NCBI RefSeq assembly: GCF_025997855.1 | Contig: NZ_AP026560.1 | Span: 545,501 to 609,500, forward strand | Source: Deinococcus aetherius | GTDB taxonomy: Bacteria > Deinococcota > Deinococci > Deinococcales > Deinococcaceae | Reading direction: 5' to 3' | Length of the DNA stretch: 64,000 nucleotides | Notes under the pieces: generated by a model | The model's input: the letters and a program-made list of their open reading frames with translations, nothing else | Database searches by the model: none | Told to the model about the DNA's origin: nothing | Made by a program: the position numbers and the translations under genes | Shown: piece after piece, positions 10,653-19,320 of the stretch | Position numbering within the stretch: the first letter of the stretch is position 1 | Layout: every line of letters begins with the position of its first letter

Positions 10653-10750
10653 GGTGAGTGGGAAGTGGTCAGTGGTGAGTGGGATGGAACGGCGAAAGCC
10701 TTTGCTCCCTGCATCTTTTTCCACTTACCGCTTCCCACTGACCACTGACG
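10653..10750. repeat. Heptamer-based inverted repeat (SNR-like), copy 1
   Basis: Left arm 10653-10683 is built of 7-nt units such as GTCAGTG and GTGAGTG. The right arm 10721-10749 is the complement (CACTGACCACTGAC). The middle is about 37 nt. RNA would fold into a long imperfect hairpin. It resembles the small noncoding repeats known in D. radiodurans. Confidence 0.75.
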
Positions 10751-10789
10751 GGCGCTGAGCGCCCATTGCCTTCGTTCACCCTTTCCCCG

Positions 10790-10795
10790 CATAGT
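10790..10795 (+). promoter_or_regulatory. birA -10 element (leaderless)
   Basis: CATAGT, then 7 nt, then GTG at 10803. The box overlaps the alternative in-frame GTG at 10794, which argues for 10803 as the start. Confidence 0.4.
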
Positions 10796-10802
10796 GCTGA
10801 AC

Positions 10803-11738
10803 GTGCCCGCCCGCCTGTTGCCGCTGCTCACCGATCAACCCCAGTCGGGGGATGTGCTGGGGGCACGTCTGGGCGTGGGCCGTGTCACGGTGAACACCCT
10901 GGTGCGGCGGCTCGCGGAAGACGGCGTGCCCGTCGTCACCACGCGGGGCGGGTACGCGCTGGAGCCGGGCACGCCCGCACCGCAGCTTGTGACCGTCACG
11001 GGCACCCTCGGGCGCGCGATGCGTTACGTGGGCACGGTCGGCAGCACGCAGGACGAGGTGCGGGCGTGGGCGGACGATTCGCGGGACCCCGCTCCGCACG
11101 GCGCAGTCGTCGTTGCGGAACGGCAGACCGCCGGGCGGGGAAGACGGGGGCGGGCCTGGGACACGACGCACGGGACGCTGGTCTTCAGCGTCTTGCTGGA
11201 CGGTCCCCTGCCCCTCCCCGACCTCGCTCTCATGCCGCTGGCGGCGGGCGTTGCACTCCAAGCGGCGTGCGGCGTCGGCGGGCTGAAGTGGCCCAACGAC
11301 CTGCTCTCTGCTGATGGCCGCAAACTCGCGGGCATCCTGCTCGAAGCCGACCTGCGGGGCGAGGAGGCCCGCCGCGCCGTCCTGGGCATCGGCGTCAACG
11401 TCACCGCCGCGCCGCCTGGAGCCGCCCATCTCGCCGAATTCGCTCCCGGCGTCACCCGCGCCGCCCTCCTCGCCCGCGTCCTCGCCGAGCTGGAACGCTG
11501 GCTCGCCGCGCCGCCTGCTGACGTACTGGAGGCGTGGCGGGGCGTAAGCGTCACCCTCGGGCGGGAGGTGCGGGTCGTGACCGGACGCGGCGAGATCACC
11601 GGGACCGCCGTGGACCTCGACGCGCAGGGGGGCCTCGTCATCCGTCCGCCCGGCGGCCCCCCCGTCACCGTCCACGCGGGCGACGTTCGGCTTGTCGGCA
11701 CTCTCACCCCACCCCACTCACCGGAGGAACAGCCATGA
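10803..11738 (+). CDS. birA: Biotin-[acetyl-CoA-carboxylase] ligase / biotin repressor BirA
   Basis: A 311-aa class II BirA. The N-terminal winged helix (about residues 1-60, VGRVTVNTLVRRLAEDGVPV) can bind DNA. The ligase domain has VGSTQDEVRA, the biotinyl-adenylate loop VAERQTAGRGRRGRAWD, GLKWPNDLLSADGRKLAGIL and LGIGVNVTA. A C-terminal SH3-like domain ends the protein (about 265-311). It biotinylates the carrier protein of acetyl-CoA carboxylase. The stop overlaps the bioY start (ATGA), so the ligase/repressor and the biotin transporter are coupled. The HTH suggests biotin-dependent repression of this operon, which is an inference. Confidence 0.93.
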   Translation: MPARLLPLLTDQPQSGDVLGARLGVGRVTVNTLVRRLAEDGVPVVTTRGGYALEPGTPAPQLVTVTGTLGRAMRYVGTVGSTQDEVRAWADDSRDPAPHGAVVVAERQTAGRGRRGRAWDTTHGTLVFSVLLDGPLPLPDLALMPLAAGVALQAACGVGGLKWPNDLLSADGRKLAGILLEADLRGEEARRAVLGIGVNVTAAPPGAAHLAEFAPGVTRAALLARVLAELERWLAAPPADVLEAWRGVSVTLGREVRVVTGRGEITGTAVDLDAQGGLVIRPPGGPPVTVHAGDVRLVGTLTPPHSPEEQP

Positions 11739-12319
11739 CCCGAGCCGCATCTGCCTACCCCACCCTCTCCCGCACGCTCGCCCCCGCCCACGGCCTGACC
11801 CGTGACCTCTTGCTGATCCTCGGCGGCGCGGCCCTCGTCGCCCTCGTCGCGCAGGTCGAGGTTCCGCTGAAGCCCGTGCCCGTCACCCTCCAGACGCTCG
11901 CCGTGCTGCTCGTCGGCGCCGCGCTGGGCTGGAAGCGGGGCGCGGCGAGCCTGACCACGTACCTCCTCGCCGGGGCGGCGGGCCTGCCCGTGTTCGCGGG
12001 GGGCAGCGCGGGCCTCGCCAAGTTCGCGGGGCCCACGGGCGGCTACCTGCTGAGCTACGTGTTCGCCGCCGCCCTGGTCGGCTGGCTGGTGGAGCGGTAC
12101 GCCCTGGACCGCACCGTGCGCGGCACCGCCCTCGCCATGCTGGCGGGCAGCGTGGTGATCTACGCCTTCGGTCTGCCCTGGCTCGGCGCCACCACCGGCC
12201 TGAAGGGTCAGGCCCTCCTGAACGCGGGCCTCACGCCCTTCCTCCTCGGCGACGCCCTGAAACTCGGCCTCGCCGCCCTGCTGCTGCCGACGGCGTGGGC
12301 GTGGGCGCAAAAAAAGTAG
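11735..12319 (+). CDS. bioY: Biotin transporter BioY (ECF S component)
   Basis: A 194-aa membrane protein with about six hydrophobic segments and the BioY signature: QVEVPLKPVPVTLQTLAVLL (about residues 44-63), then LPVFAGGSAGLAKFAGPTGG and GYLLSYVFAA. It is the substrate-binding subunit of a biotin ECF transporter. No BioM or BioN genes are nearby, so it probably works alone or with shared ECF ATPases. It starts inside the birA stop codon with GGAGG upstream. Confidence 0.94.
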   Translation: MTRAASAYPTLSRTLAPAHGLTRDLLLILGGAALVALVAQVEVPLKPVPVTLQTLAVLLVGAALGWKRGAASLTTYLLAGAAGLPVFAGGSAGLAKFAGPTGGYLLSYVFAAALVGWLVERYALDRTVRGTALAMLAGSVVIYAFGLPWLGATTGLKGQALLNAGLTPFLLGDALKLGLAALLLPTAWAWAQKK

Positions 12320-12355
12320 CGTGGCAGGCGTCAAGCAGCCTAAGAAAGGATGGTT

Positions 12356-12361
12356 TATAAT
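12356..12361 (+). promoter_or_regulatory. -10 element of the AT-rich DUF2971-like gene
   Basis: A consensus TATAAT 5 nt before the GTG at 12367, the strongest consensus -10 noticed in the window. Confidence 0.5.
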
Positions 12362-12366
12362 GGAGC

Positions 12367-13281
12367 GTGTATAAGTCAGAGCCTAGTTACGGGGAACTAC
12401 TTTTGCCAAATACAAAGGTATGGCGTTACATCAATTTGCCCACTTTAATTTCTATGTTTATGACGAGGACGCTCTTTTTTCGTCGCGTTGACCGGTTTCA
12501 AGACCGTTTTGAAGGGTCAACCCCAATGGCGAATATTGCTGAACGGGTGAAAATTGTAGAGAAACCGCCTGAGGGTTTCATGGATTTTGTAGCCAGATCG
12601 AACGATGCTTTCAAAGAAATAATAGAGGGCTTTGAAACTAAAGGTTTGCCGCCAGGTACTCCGCCTCAAGTCCTCGCTGCACTGCGTTATATGTTGAGTC
12701 AGTCTCAACAACGGACTGAAAGTGAAATTAAGGAGGCTATCCAACGTGGTCACTTGGAGATAGCTCGCACATATCAAGAGCTTCGCAAATACACCTACAT
12801 TAATTGTTGGCATATAAGCGAGGACGAATCTGCGTCTATGTGGTCGCAGTATGCAGGTCTTGGTACGAGTTTCGCAATACAAACCACTTATGAAGATCTA
12901 ATAAAAAGTTTCGGCGGGGTAGAGGAGGATATTATTATATCTAAAGTTCAATATGGGAACTTTCTCCAAGGAGTCTTCTCTATTCCTGAGGGGGACCACT
13001 ACAGAAGGTTTTTCTTAAAAGATGTCAGTTTTTCGCATGAAAATGAGTTGAGGTGCTTATATAGAGACCCAAGATACTCTCTGCTTCAAAGTCATGAGAG
13101 AGAACCCTTGGCCTCTATTGGTATATCTATTCCCACCAATATCGAGAATTTGATTCAGAAAATATACTTTGCTCCTTATGGACAACAATGGGAATATGAT
13201 ATTGCTTCAGATATAATACGAAAGTATGGAATTTCTAGGGAGTTGCTTATATCAAGGCTTGACCACACTCCTTACTATTGA
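12367..13281 (+). CDS. DUF2971-like protein in AT-rich DNA, probably acquired
   Basis: A 304-aa soluble protein that I place with DUF2971 on its layout: VWRYINLPTLISMFMTRTLFF near the N-terminus, RVDRFQDRFEGS, then YINCWHISEDESASMWSQYA (about residues 139-158) followed by GLGTSFAIQTT, and a C-terminal VYFAPYG-like segment (IYFAPYGQQWEY). The biochemical role of the family is unknown. The gene is strikingly AT-rich (about 40% G+C by eye against about 70% around it) and uses codons rare in its neighbours (ATA, AGA, TTA), which points to horizontal transfer. It has its own promoter and terminator. The family assignment is from motif memory. Confidence 0.65.
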   Translation: MYKSEPSYGELLLPNTKVWRYINLPTLISMFMTRTLFFRRVDRFQDRFEGSTPMANIAERVKIVEKPPEGFMDFVARSNDAFKEIIEGFETKGLPPGTPPQVLAALRYMLSQSQQRTESEIKEAIQRGHLEIARTYQELRKYTYINCWHISEDESASMWSQYAGLGTSFAIQTTYEDLIKSFGGVEEDIIISKVQYGNFLQGVFSIPEGDHYRRFFLKDVSFSHENELRCLYRDPRYSLLQSHEREPLASIGISIPTNIENLIQKIYFAPYGQQWEYDIASDIIRKYGISRELLISRLDHTPYY

Positions 13282-13299
13282 AATAGCACTCTAGAGTAA

Positions 13300-13329
13300 C
13301 CCCCACCTTCACTCGGGTGGGGGCTTTTT
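13300..13329 (+). terminator. Terminator of the DUF2971-like gene
   Basis: Perfect 8-bp stem CCCCCACC/GGTGGGGG with a loop of 8 nt and a CTTTTTC tail. Confidence 0.85.
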
Positions 13330-13395
13330 CTCCGTGTGGGTTGTGGGTGCGCTCCCGTGCGGAGGCCCCACCCGAAGTCTGAGCCCAGTGTGCGC

Positions 13396-13446
13396 GGGGG
13401 GCGGGGGCGGGGGCATCGGCCAAAAGGGGGAGGCGGGGGTAGGCGG
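13396..13446 (+). other. Clustered G-tracts (potential G-quadruplex)
   Basis: Six runs of three to six G lie within 51 nt between the DUF2971-like gene and the antitoxin locus, with 1-nt loops between the first three. This part of the gap has no gene I can support. Confidence 0.4.
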
Positions 13447-13458
13447 GATGGCGGGAGG

Positions 13459-13674
13459 CTAGAGGTCGGGGTCGGGTGGCGTGTCTTGAATGCGGTCGAG
13501 CTTGAATTCCTCGTCGCGGGGCATCTCCTTGAATGCGGACATGGCATTGACGAAGGGTTCAGCCGGAGGCTGCGAGTTGTCGCTCTCGATCCCCGGTTCC
13601 GGGGCCAATTCGCTGACTCTGACCACTCGCGCTCCCGGCCCGCTTCGCAGGATGCAGAGTTCTTCGTCGCTCAT
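13459..13674 (-). CDS. Hypothetical 71-aa ORF overlapping the AbrB-type antitoxin
   Basis: An ORF from ATG 13674 (begins MSDEELCILRSGPGARVVRV) that overlaps the 3' third of the AbrB-type gene in another frame. Antitoxins of this type often continue after the RE(T/L)RH segment with a stretch like GPGARVVRVSEL, and here that stretch is in this frame. It may therefore be the displaced C-terminus of the antitoxin after a frameshift rather than a separate gene. No SD sequence is obvious. Confidence 0.35.
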   Translation of the reverse strand: MSDEELCILRSGPGARVVRVSELAPEPGIESDNSQPPAEPFVNAMSAFKEMPRDEEFKLDRIQDTPPDPDL

Positions 13675-13903
13675 GCCGCGTTTCGCGCAGCCATTGCTCG
13701 GTGGTTTCTCCGTCCGTAAGTGGAATGGCACCGACCCACGCCAAGAAGGGGTTGTCCTCCTGCCGCTTGGGACGAAGGTGGACGCCTTGGTCGTCCAACA
13801 CAAACTCAATCTCGTCACCCTGGCCGACGCCGAGCCGTTCGCACAGCTCGGGGGGCAGAATGATCTCTCCTTCACAACCGATGGTCGCCGTGAAAGTTTG
13901 CAT
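13559..13903 (-). CDS. AbrB/MazE-type antitoxin-like DNA-binding protein
   Basis: A 114-aa protein whose first 50 residues form a swapped-hairpin AbrB domain (EGEIILPPELCERLGVGQGD, then EIEFVLDDQGVHLRPKR). The following NPFLAWVGAIPLTDGETTEQWL is typical of VapB antitoxins that pair with PIN toxins. It lies 31 nt downstream of the vapC gene and shares the local start context GTAGGCCATGCAAAC with the Phd gene. No second toxin is visible, so it may be an orphan or a third member of the operon. The last ~35 residues look out of frame compared with the family. Confidence 0.7.
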   Translation of the reverse strand: MQTFTATIGCEGEIILPPELCERLGVGQGDEIEFVLDDQGVHLRPKRQEDNPFLAWVGAIPLTDGETTEQWLRETRHERRRTLHPAKRAGSASGQSQRIGPGTGDRERQLAASG

Positions 13904-13934
13904 GGCCTACCTCATGGAGAGGGTGGATGGAGGA

Positions 13935-14339
13935 TCAAGGCCGCCACCAATCCTCCACAGTCAGGTCGGGAACGCGCTCGAATTCTGCCGTGTTGTGGGT
14001 CACCAGCGTCAGGTGGCGGGCGAGGGCCACCCCCGCAAGTTGGGTGTCAAAAGGGCCGATAGGTTTGCCCAACCCTGCGAGGTAGGCGCGAACGCGCGCT
14101 GTAAACGCCGCGTCACGTGAATCGTAGGGCAGCACGTGGAGGTCACCGAGCAGCGCCGTCCAGACCCCACCGAACTTCTCTCGGGCGGCAGGCTTGCGCT
14201 CAAAGCCATATTCGACTTCCATCACGGTGACCGTACTGATGGCGAGAGAGGTAGGTGAGACCTTTCGGAATCGGGCAACGACCGGCGGTTGTCGTTTCAA
14301 AATGTCACTGACTGTATTTGTGTCCAGCAAGTACCGCAT
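13935..14339 (-). CDS. vapC: PIN-domain ribonuclease toxin VapC
   Basis: A 134-aa PIN-domain toxin, a Mg-dependent RNase that inhibits translation when released from its antitoxin. Acidic residues expected at the active site are visible: D6 in YLLDTNTVSDIL, E in VTVMEVEYGFER and D in IGPFDTQLAGVAL. The C-terminus has LVTHNTAEFERVPDLTVEDW. The start ATG overlaps the antitoxin stop by one base (TGATG), as expected for a coupled toxin-antitoxin pair. Confidence 0.92.
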   Translation of the reverse strand: MRYLLDTNTVSDILKRQPPVVARFRKVSPTSLAISTVTVMEVEYGFERKPAAREKFGGVWTALLGDLHVLPYDSRDAAFTARVRAYLAGLGKPIGPFDTQLAGVALARHLTLVTHNTAEFERVPDLTVEDWWRP

Positions 14340-14590
14340 CAGAACAGGTCACGCTCTGGGGCAGGGAGAACATCGCTCCGGTCGATCTCAAAGGCGTCAG
14401 GGTCATATTCACCACTATCGAGAAACCTTTGGACCTCAGGGCTCCACTCAGTCCGTTCGCCGTAGCTGAGGGGCACGAGCTTGACGGCAGGCTTTCCGTT
14501 GCGGGCGATAATCACGACCTCACCGTTCTCCACGGCATCTACGAGCTTGCTGAACTGATTTTTGGCCTCGTACAGATTGATGGTTTGCAT
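14339..14590 (-). CDS. Phd/YefM-family antitoxin
   Basis: An 83-aa antitoxin with the Phd/YefM N-terminal fold (INLYEAKNQFSKLVDAVENGEVVIIARNGKPAVKLVPL is its usual layout, seen at residues 4-40). An acidic C-terminal tail (about 50-83) would wrap the toxin. AGGAGG lies before the ATG. It is first in the operon with vapC and should autoregulate it. An imperfect palindrome around 14600-14616 (GGCC-rich) is a possible operator. Confidence 0.9.
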   Translation of the reverse strand: MQTINLYEAKNQFSKLVDAVENGEVVIIARNGKPAVKLVPLSYGERTEWSPEVQRFLDSGEYDPDAFEIDRSDVLPAPERDLF

Positions 14591-14660
14591 GGCCTACACC
14601 TCCTGGCCTAGCTTGGCCTGTCTAAAGTAAGAGTACCATGCGCCCCTGCGGCCCCTCAAC

Positions 14661-14696
14661 AAGAACCGCCCCCACCCGTCCTCCGGGCAGGGGCGT
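14661..14696 (-). terminator. recA operon terminator
   Basis: On the minus strand, CGCCCCTGCCCG pairs with CGGGTGGGGGCG and is followed by GTTCTTGTT, 28 nt after the recA stop. Confidence 0.6.
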
Positions 14697-14723
14697 TCCT
14701 GTCTTGTTCTTCGGTCTACCGGC

Positions 14724-16632
<1,909 letters not shown>

Positions 16633-16636
<4 letters not shown>

Positions 16637-17853
16637 GCGTTCCCCCCCGCCGAGCCCACTTCCTGCGGCCTGAGCGCCCGGAACGCGAGGCCGAGGGCGG
16701 CGGTCGCGGCCCGCTCGCGCACCTGTCCGGCGTCCCCGGGCCAGTTGAGGGCGGTGACCTTCTCTACCCCGTCCGCGCTGATGGCGACGTAGGTGTGTCC
16801 GGTGTGCTCGCCGCGTGTGGCGGTCACCACGGCCAGGCCCACGTCCGCCCCCAGGTGCTCCCGCGCCCCCGCCGCCAGTTCGCGCGCCCCGTCCTCGCTC
16901 ACGACGCCGTGCGTGCTCAGCGTGACGGGCGTGAGTCCCAGCGTGATCAGCCGCGCGTGGTCCTCGGTGATCGCCGCGTCGAGAAAACCGGGCTCGTCGG
17001 CCAGGGAGAGGCACAGGGCGCCGCCGCTCCCCGCCTCGATCACGCTGAGGGTGCGGCCATTCAAGGCGCGGGTGACGGCTCCGGCAAGGGTGTCGTCGTC
17101 CTCACCCCACGTCCAACGGGCGAGCCCTGCACGCACCGTCTCCAGCACGGGGGCGGCGAGGGCTTGCGCCTCCTCCAGAGTGGGCGCACTCGCTGCGACG
17201 CGCACGTCCACCCCCGTCCGCCGCGCGTAGGTGGCGACGCTGGGGTTGGCCTGCCGGGTCAGGTCGCCGAGCAGTTCTGCCACGTTGCCCTCCCCGACGC
17301 CCTGGGTATGGACGGTGACGGCGTGGAGGGCCTGATCGGGCAGAGGCAGGCGGGGCAGCACCTGATCGCGCCACATCCTCTGCATCTCACGCGGCGGGCC
17401 GGGCAGGGCGACAATGATCTTGCCATTCGTCCTGACAAGCCAACCCGGCGCTGTGCCAACGGCGTTGGGCAGGGCCTCGGCGCTCGGGATCAGCCACGCC
17501 TGCTTGCGGTTGATCTCGGGCATCACGCGGCCCCGGCCAGTAAATAAGCCCTCCAGCCATGCCAGCAGCTCCGGGTCTACCTCGGGCGTTTCGCCCACGA
17601 CGGCGGCGATGGCCTCGCGGGTGAGGTCGTCGTCGGTGGGGCCGAGGCCGCCCCCCAGGATCACGAGGTCGGCGCGGGACAGGGCGAGCTTGATCGCCTC
17701 CGTCACCCGCCCCAGGTTGTCGCCCAGCACGCTCTTGCGGTGCAGGGTCACCCCGCGCGCCGCGAGTTCGCGCGCGAGAAAGGCGGCGTTGCTGTCGACG
17801 ATCTCGCCGAACAGCAGCTCCGTCCCCACGCTGATGATTTCTGCTAGCAGCAT
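16633..17853 (-). CDS. cinA: CinA, competence/damage-inducible protein (MoaB-like domain plus CinA C-terminal domain)
   Basis: A 406-aa two-domain protein. Residues 1-170 form the MoaB/MoCF-like domain (EIISVGTELLFGEIVDSN, LVILGGGLGPTDDDLTREA, IVALPGPPREMQ). Residues ~245-400 form the CinA C-terminal amidase domain (TLSVIEAGSGGALCLSLAD, GVVSEDGARELAAGARE, TGHTYVAISADG). Family members act as NMN deamidase and ADP-ribose pyrophosphatase; the amidase motif here reads VIEAGSGG instead of the common AESCTGG, so deamidase activity is uncertain. It heads the cinA-thpR-recA operon. Confidence 0.93.
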
Positions 17854-17867
17854 AACAACCTCGCCAG

Positions 17868-17873
17868 AGTATA
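17868..17873 (-). promoter_or_regulatory. cinA-thpR-recA operon -10 element
   Basis: TATACT on the minus strand, 14 nt before the cinA ATG, giving a leader of about 7 nt. I could not find the palindromic radiation/desiccation response motif near it. Confidence 0.45.
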
Positions 17874-17974
17874 GGTGAAAACGAAACCCGATACCAGGGG
17901 GCAGGAGGGGGAGAAAGGCACCCGGCGAGTGTAAGCGTGTGAGGTGGGCAAGGGGCCGAACTTGAAGGATCAGC

Positions 17975-19018
17975 CTACCGCGCCGCCGTCAGGCCCACGC
18001 CCCGGCCCTCCGCCCGGTCTCGGATTACTTCGAGGATGGTGCGCTGGAGGTCGTGCATGATCGACCGGGTGAAGAAGGCCGTGTACCCGTTGAAGTGCGT
18101 GCTCACCCGCTGGGTGCTGCCCAGGTGGAGCAGGGTGACGCCGGGGGAGACCTCCTCCAGGGTGTAGGTGCCGCTGAGCACGTCGAAGAAGCGACCGCCG
18201 ACGCGGACATGGGGGTCGAGCCAATCCGGGTCCTGCGCCCGGATGCGAAACGAAAGCCGTTGGCCTGGGGCCCAGTCGGTCACGGTCTCCCGGAAGCTCA
18301 GGCCGCCGTCGAAGGTGGCGAGCCGCACCGCACCCAATCCGTCCCTGTTCAGGATCGCCTCACGCGGACGCGGCAGACCGATCAGGTGCGCCCACCCGGC
18401 GTGAATTTCACGGTCCTCGATGCGGGGCACGCTGCGAATCTGCTGCCACACGAGGTCGGGGGAGGCCTGGATCAGGATGTCGTTCGTGACCGTGCGGTAC
18501 TCGCCCGGCAGGGGGCGGGCCTGTTCCAGCGGGCCCAGCAGGGCCGGGAGTCCCAGCGTGAGCAGCAGGGCGCCCGCGCGGGCCCGCCTCCACAGCGAGC
18601 GCAGACCCAGACCCAGCAACGCGCCGGGCAGGGCGACCACGTACATCGCCGGAGCCGCCAGGAACGCGCACAGCACCCCCTCGAAACCCGTGACGGTGGC
18701 GACCACCAGGAAGGTGGTGATGGTGGTGAAGGCGACCAGCAGGGCCTCGGCGAGGGGGTGGGGGCGGCGAGGGGGCTGGAAAAGAGGGGCATCGCCCCAG
18801 GCGTCGGGTGCCCCCTCGCTCCTGGCAGGAGCCCCGGGCGTGGGCGGCGGGACGAACTGCGCCGACAGCACCCCGAGCGCGAACGGCACGGCGAACAGGT
18901 AGGTCGAGACCATCACGCCCACGTCCCCGTTCAGGCGGTGCAACCACAGGTACACCAGAAGCCCATACCCCACCCCGGCGAGCGCGCCCGCCACGATCCC
19001 CCGGCCGTACGGTCCCAT
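17975..19018 (-). CDS. Membrane protein with C-terminal SRPBCC (START-like) domain
   Basis: A 347-aa protein in two parts. Residues 1-170 hold about six hydrophobic segments (GIVAGALAGVGYGLLVYLWL, YLFAVPFALGVLSAQF, ALLVAFTTITTFLVVATV, VLCAFLAAPAMYVVALPGAL). From about 185 an SRPBCC/polyketide-cyclase-like fold begins (TNDILIQASPDLVWQQIRSV) and continues through GWAHLIGLPRPREA and TDWAPGQRLSFRI to the C-terminal helix FFTRSIMHDLQRTILEVI. Such domains bind hydrophobic ligands. The fusion to a membrane unit is not something I can assign to a pathway. Confidence 0.72.
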   Translation of the reverse strand: MGPYGRGIVAGALAGVGYGLLVYLWLHRLNGDVGVMVSTYLFAVPFALGVLSAQFVPPPTPGAPARSEGAPDAWGDAPLFQPPRRPHPLAEALLVAFTTITTFLVVATVTGFEGVLCAFLAAPAMYVVALPGALLGLGLRSLWRRARAGALLLTLGLPALLGPLEQARPLPGEYRTVTNDILIQASPDLVWQQIRSVPRIEDREIHAGWAHLIGLPRPREAILNRDGLGAVRLATFDGGLSFRETVTDWAPGQRLSFRIRAQDPDWLDPHVRVGGRFFDVLSGTYTLEEVSPGVTLLHLGSTQRVSTHFNGYTAFFTRSIMHDLQRTILEVIRDRAEGRGVGLTAAR

Positions 19019-19023
19019 GCCCC

Positions 19024-19029
19024 ACCCTA
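19024..19029 (-). promoter_or_regulatory. -10 element for the gene starting at 19018
   Basis: TAGGGT on the minus strand, 5 nt before the ATG. Confidence 0.35.
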
Positions 19030-19185
19030 TCCCTCACGCCTCTCACAGAGGTCCCGTTCCCCCGCCTCCCCCAGAGGGTGGGCGGCGCCACCCGCGAGGG
19101 CGGGCTGTGGCTTGGAGTCCCGCCCCTTCCCTGGGGCGAGGAGACCCGGCGTGCCTGCCTCACCCCGCGCCGTCCGGGGCCCCGG

Positions 19186-19191
19186 TACACT
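19186..19191 (+). promoter_or_regulatory. -10 element upstream of dnaX
   Basis: TACACT, then 6 nt, then GTG at 19198, which opens a 40-codon ORF rather than dnaX itself. Confidence 0.5.
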
Positions 19192-19197
19192 GGGCTG

Positions 19198-19320
19198 GTG
19201 AGGGACACGGGCGCGTCAGCAGGCAGTGGTGAGTGGTCAGTGGTCAGTGGGTCGTGGTTTTTGGCTTTCCCACCCACCACGACCCGCTCACCACTCACCG
19301 CGCCGGGGGCCCGCCCGTGA
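19198..19320 (+). CDS. Putative leaderless 40-aa leader ORF overlapping dnaX start
   Basis: An ORF that opens 6 nt behind the TACACT box, runs through an inserted heptamer repeat and stops with a TGA overlapping the dnaX GTG (GTGA at 19317-19320). The peptide is mostly repeat-encoded and has no recognisable domain. It probably serves only to bring ribosomes to dnaX by coupling. Inferred from geometry; compare the ORFs at 3330 and 48039. Confidence 0.35.
   Translation: MRDTGASAGSGEWSVVSGSWFLAFPPTTTRSPLTAPGARP
19223..19299. repeat. Heptamer-based inverted repeat (SNR-like), copy 2
   Basis: Left arm 19223-19255 of GTGAGTG/GTCAGTG-type 7-nt units; right arm 19270-19299 complementary (CCACCACGACCCGCTCACC). 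The short middle would be a loop. It lies between the dnaX promoter and the dnaX start codon. Confidence 0.75.

Noticed and set aside
10653..10750. CRISPR-like array
   Set aside because: The units are 7 nt with no unique spacers, and the second arm is the reverse complement, so it is a hairpin repeat.
17854..17974. Radiation/desiccation response motif upstream of cinA
   Set aside because: No palindrome close to the TTATGTCAT/ATGACATAA type was found by eye between cinA and the next gene.
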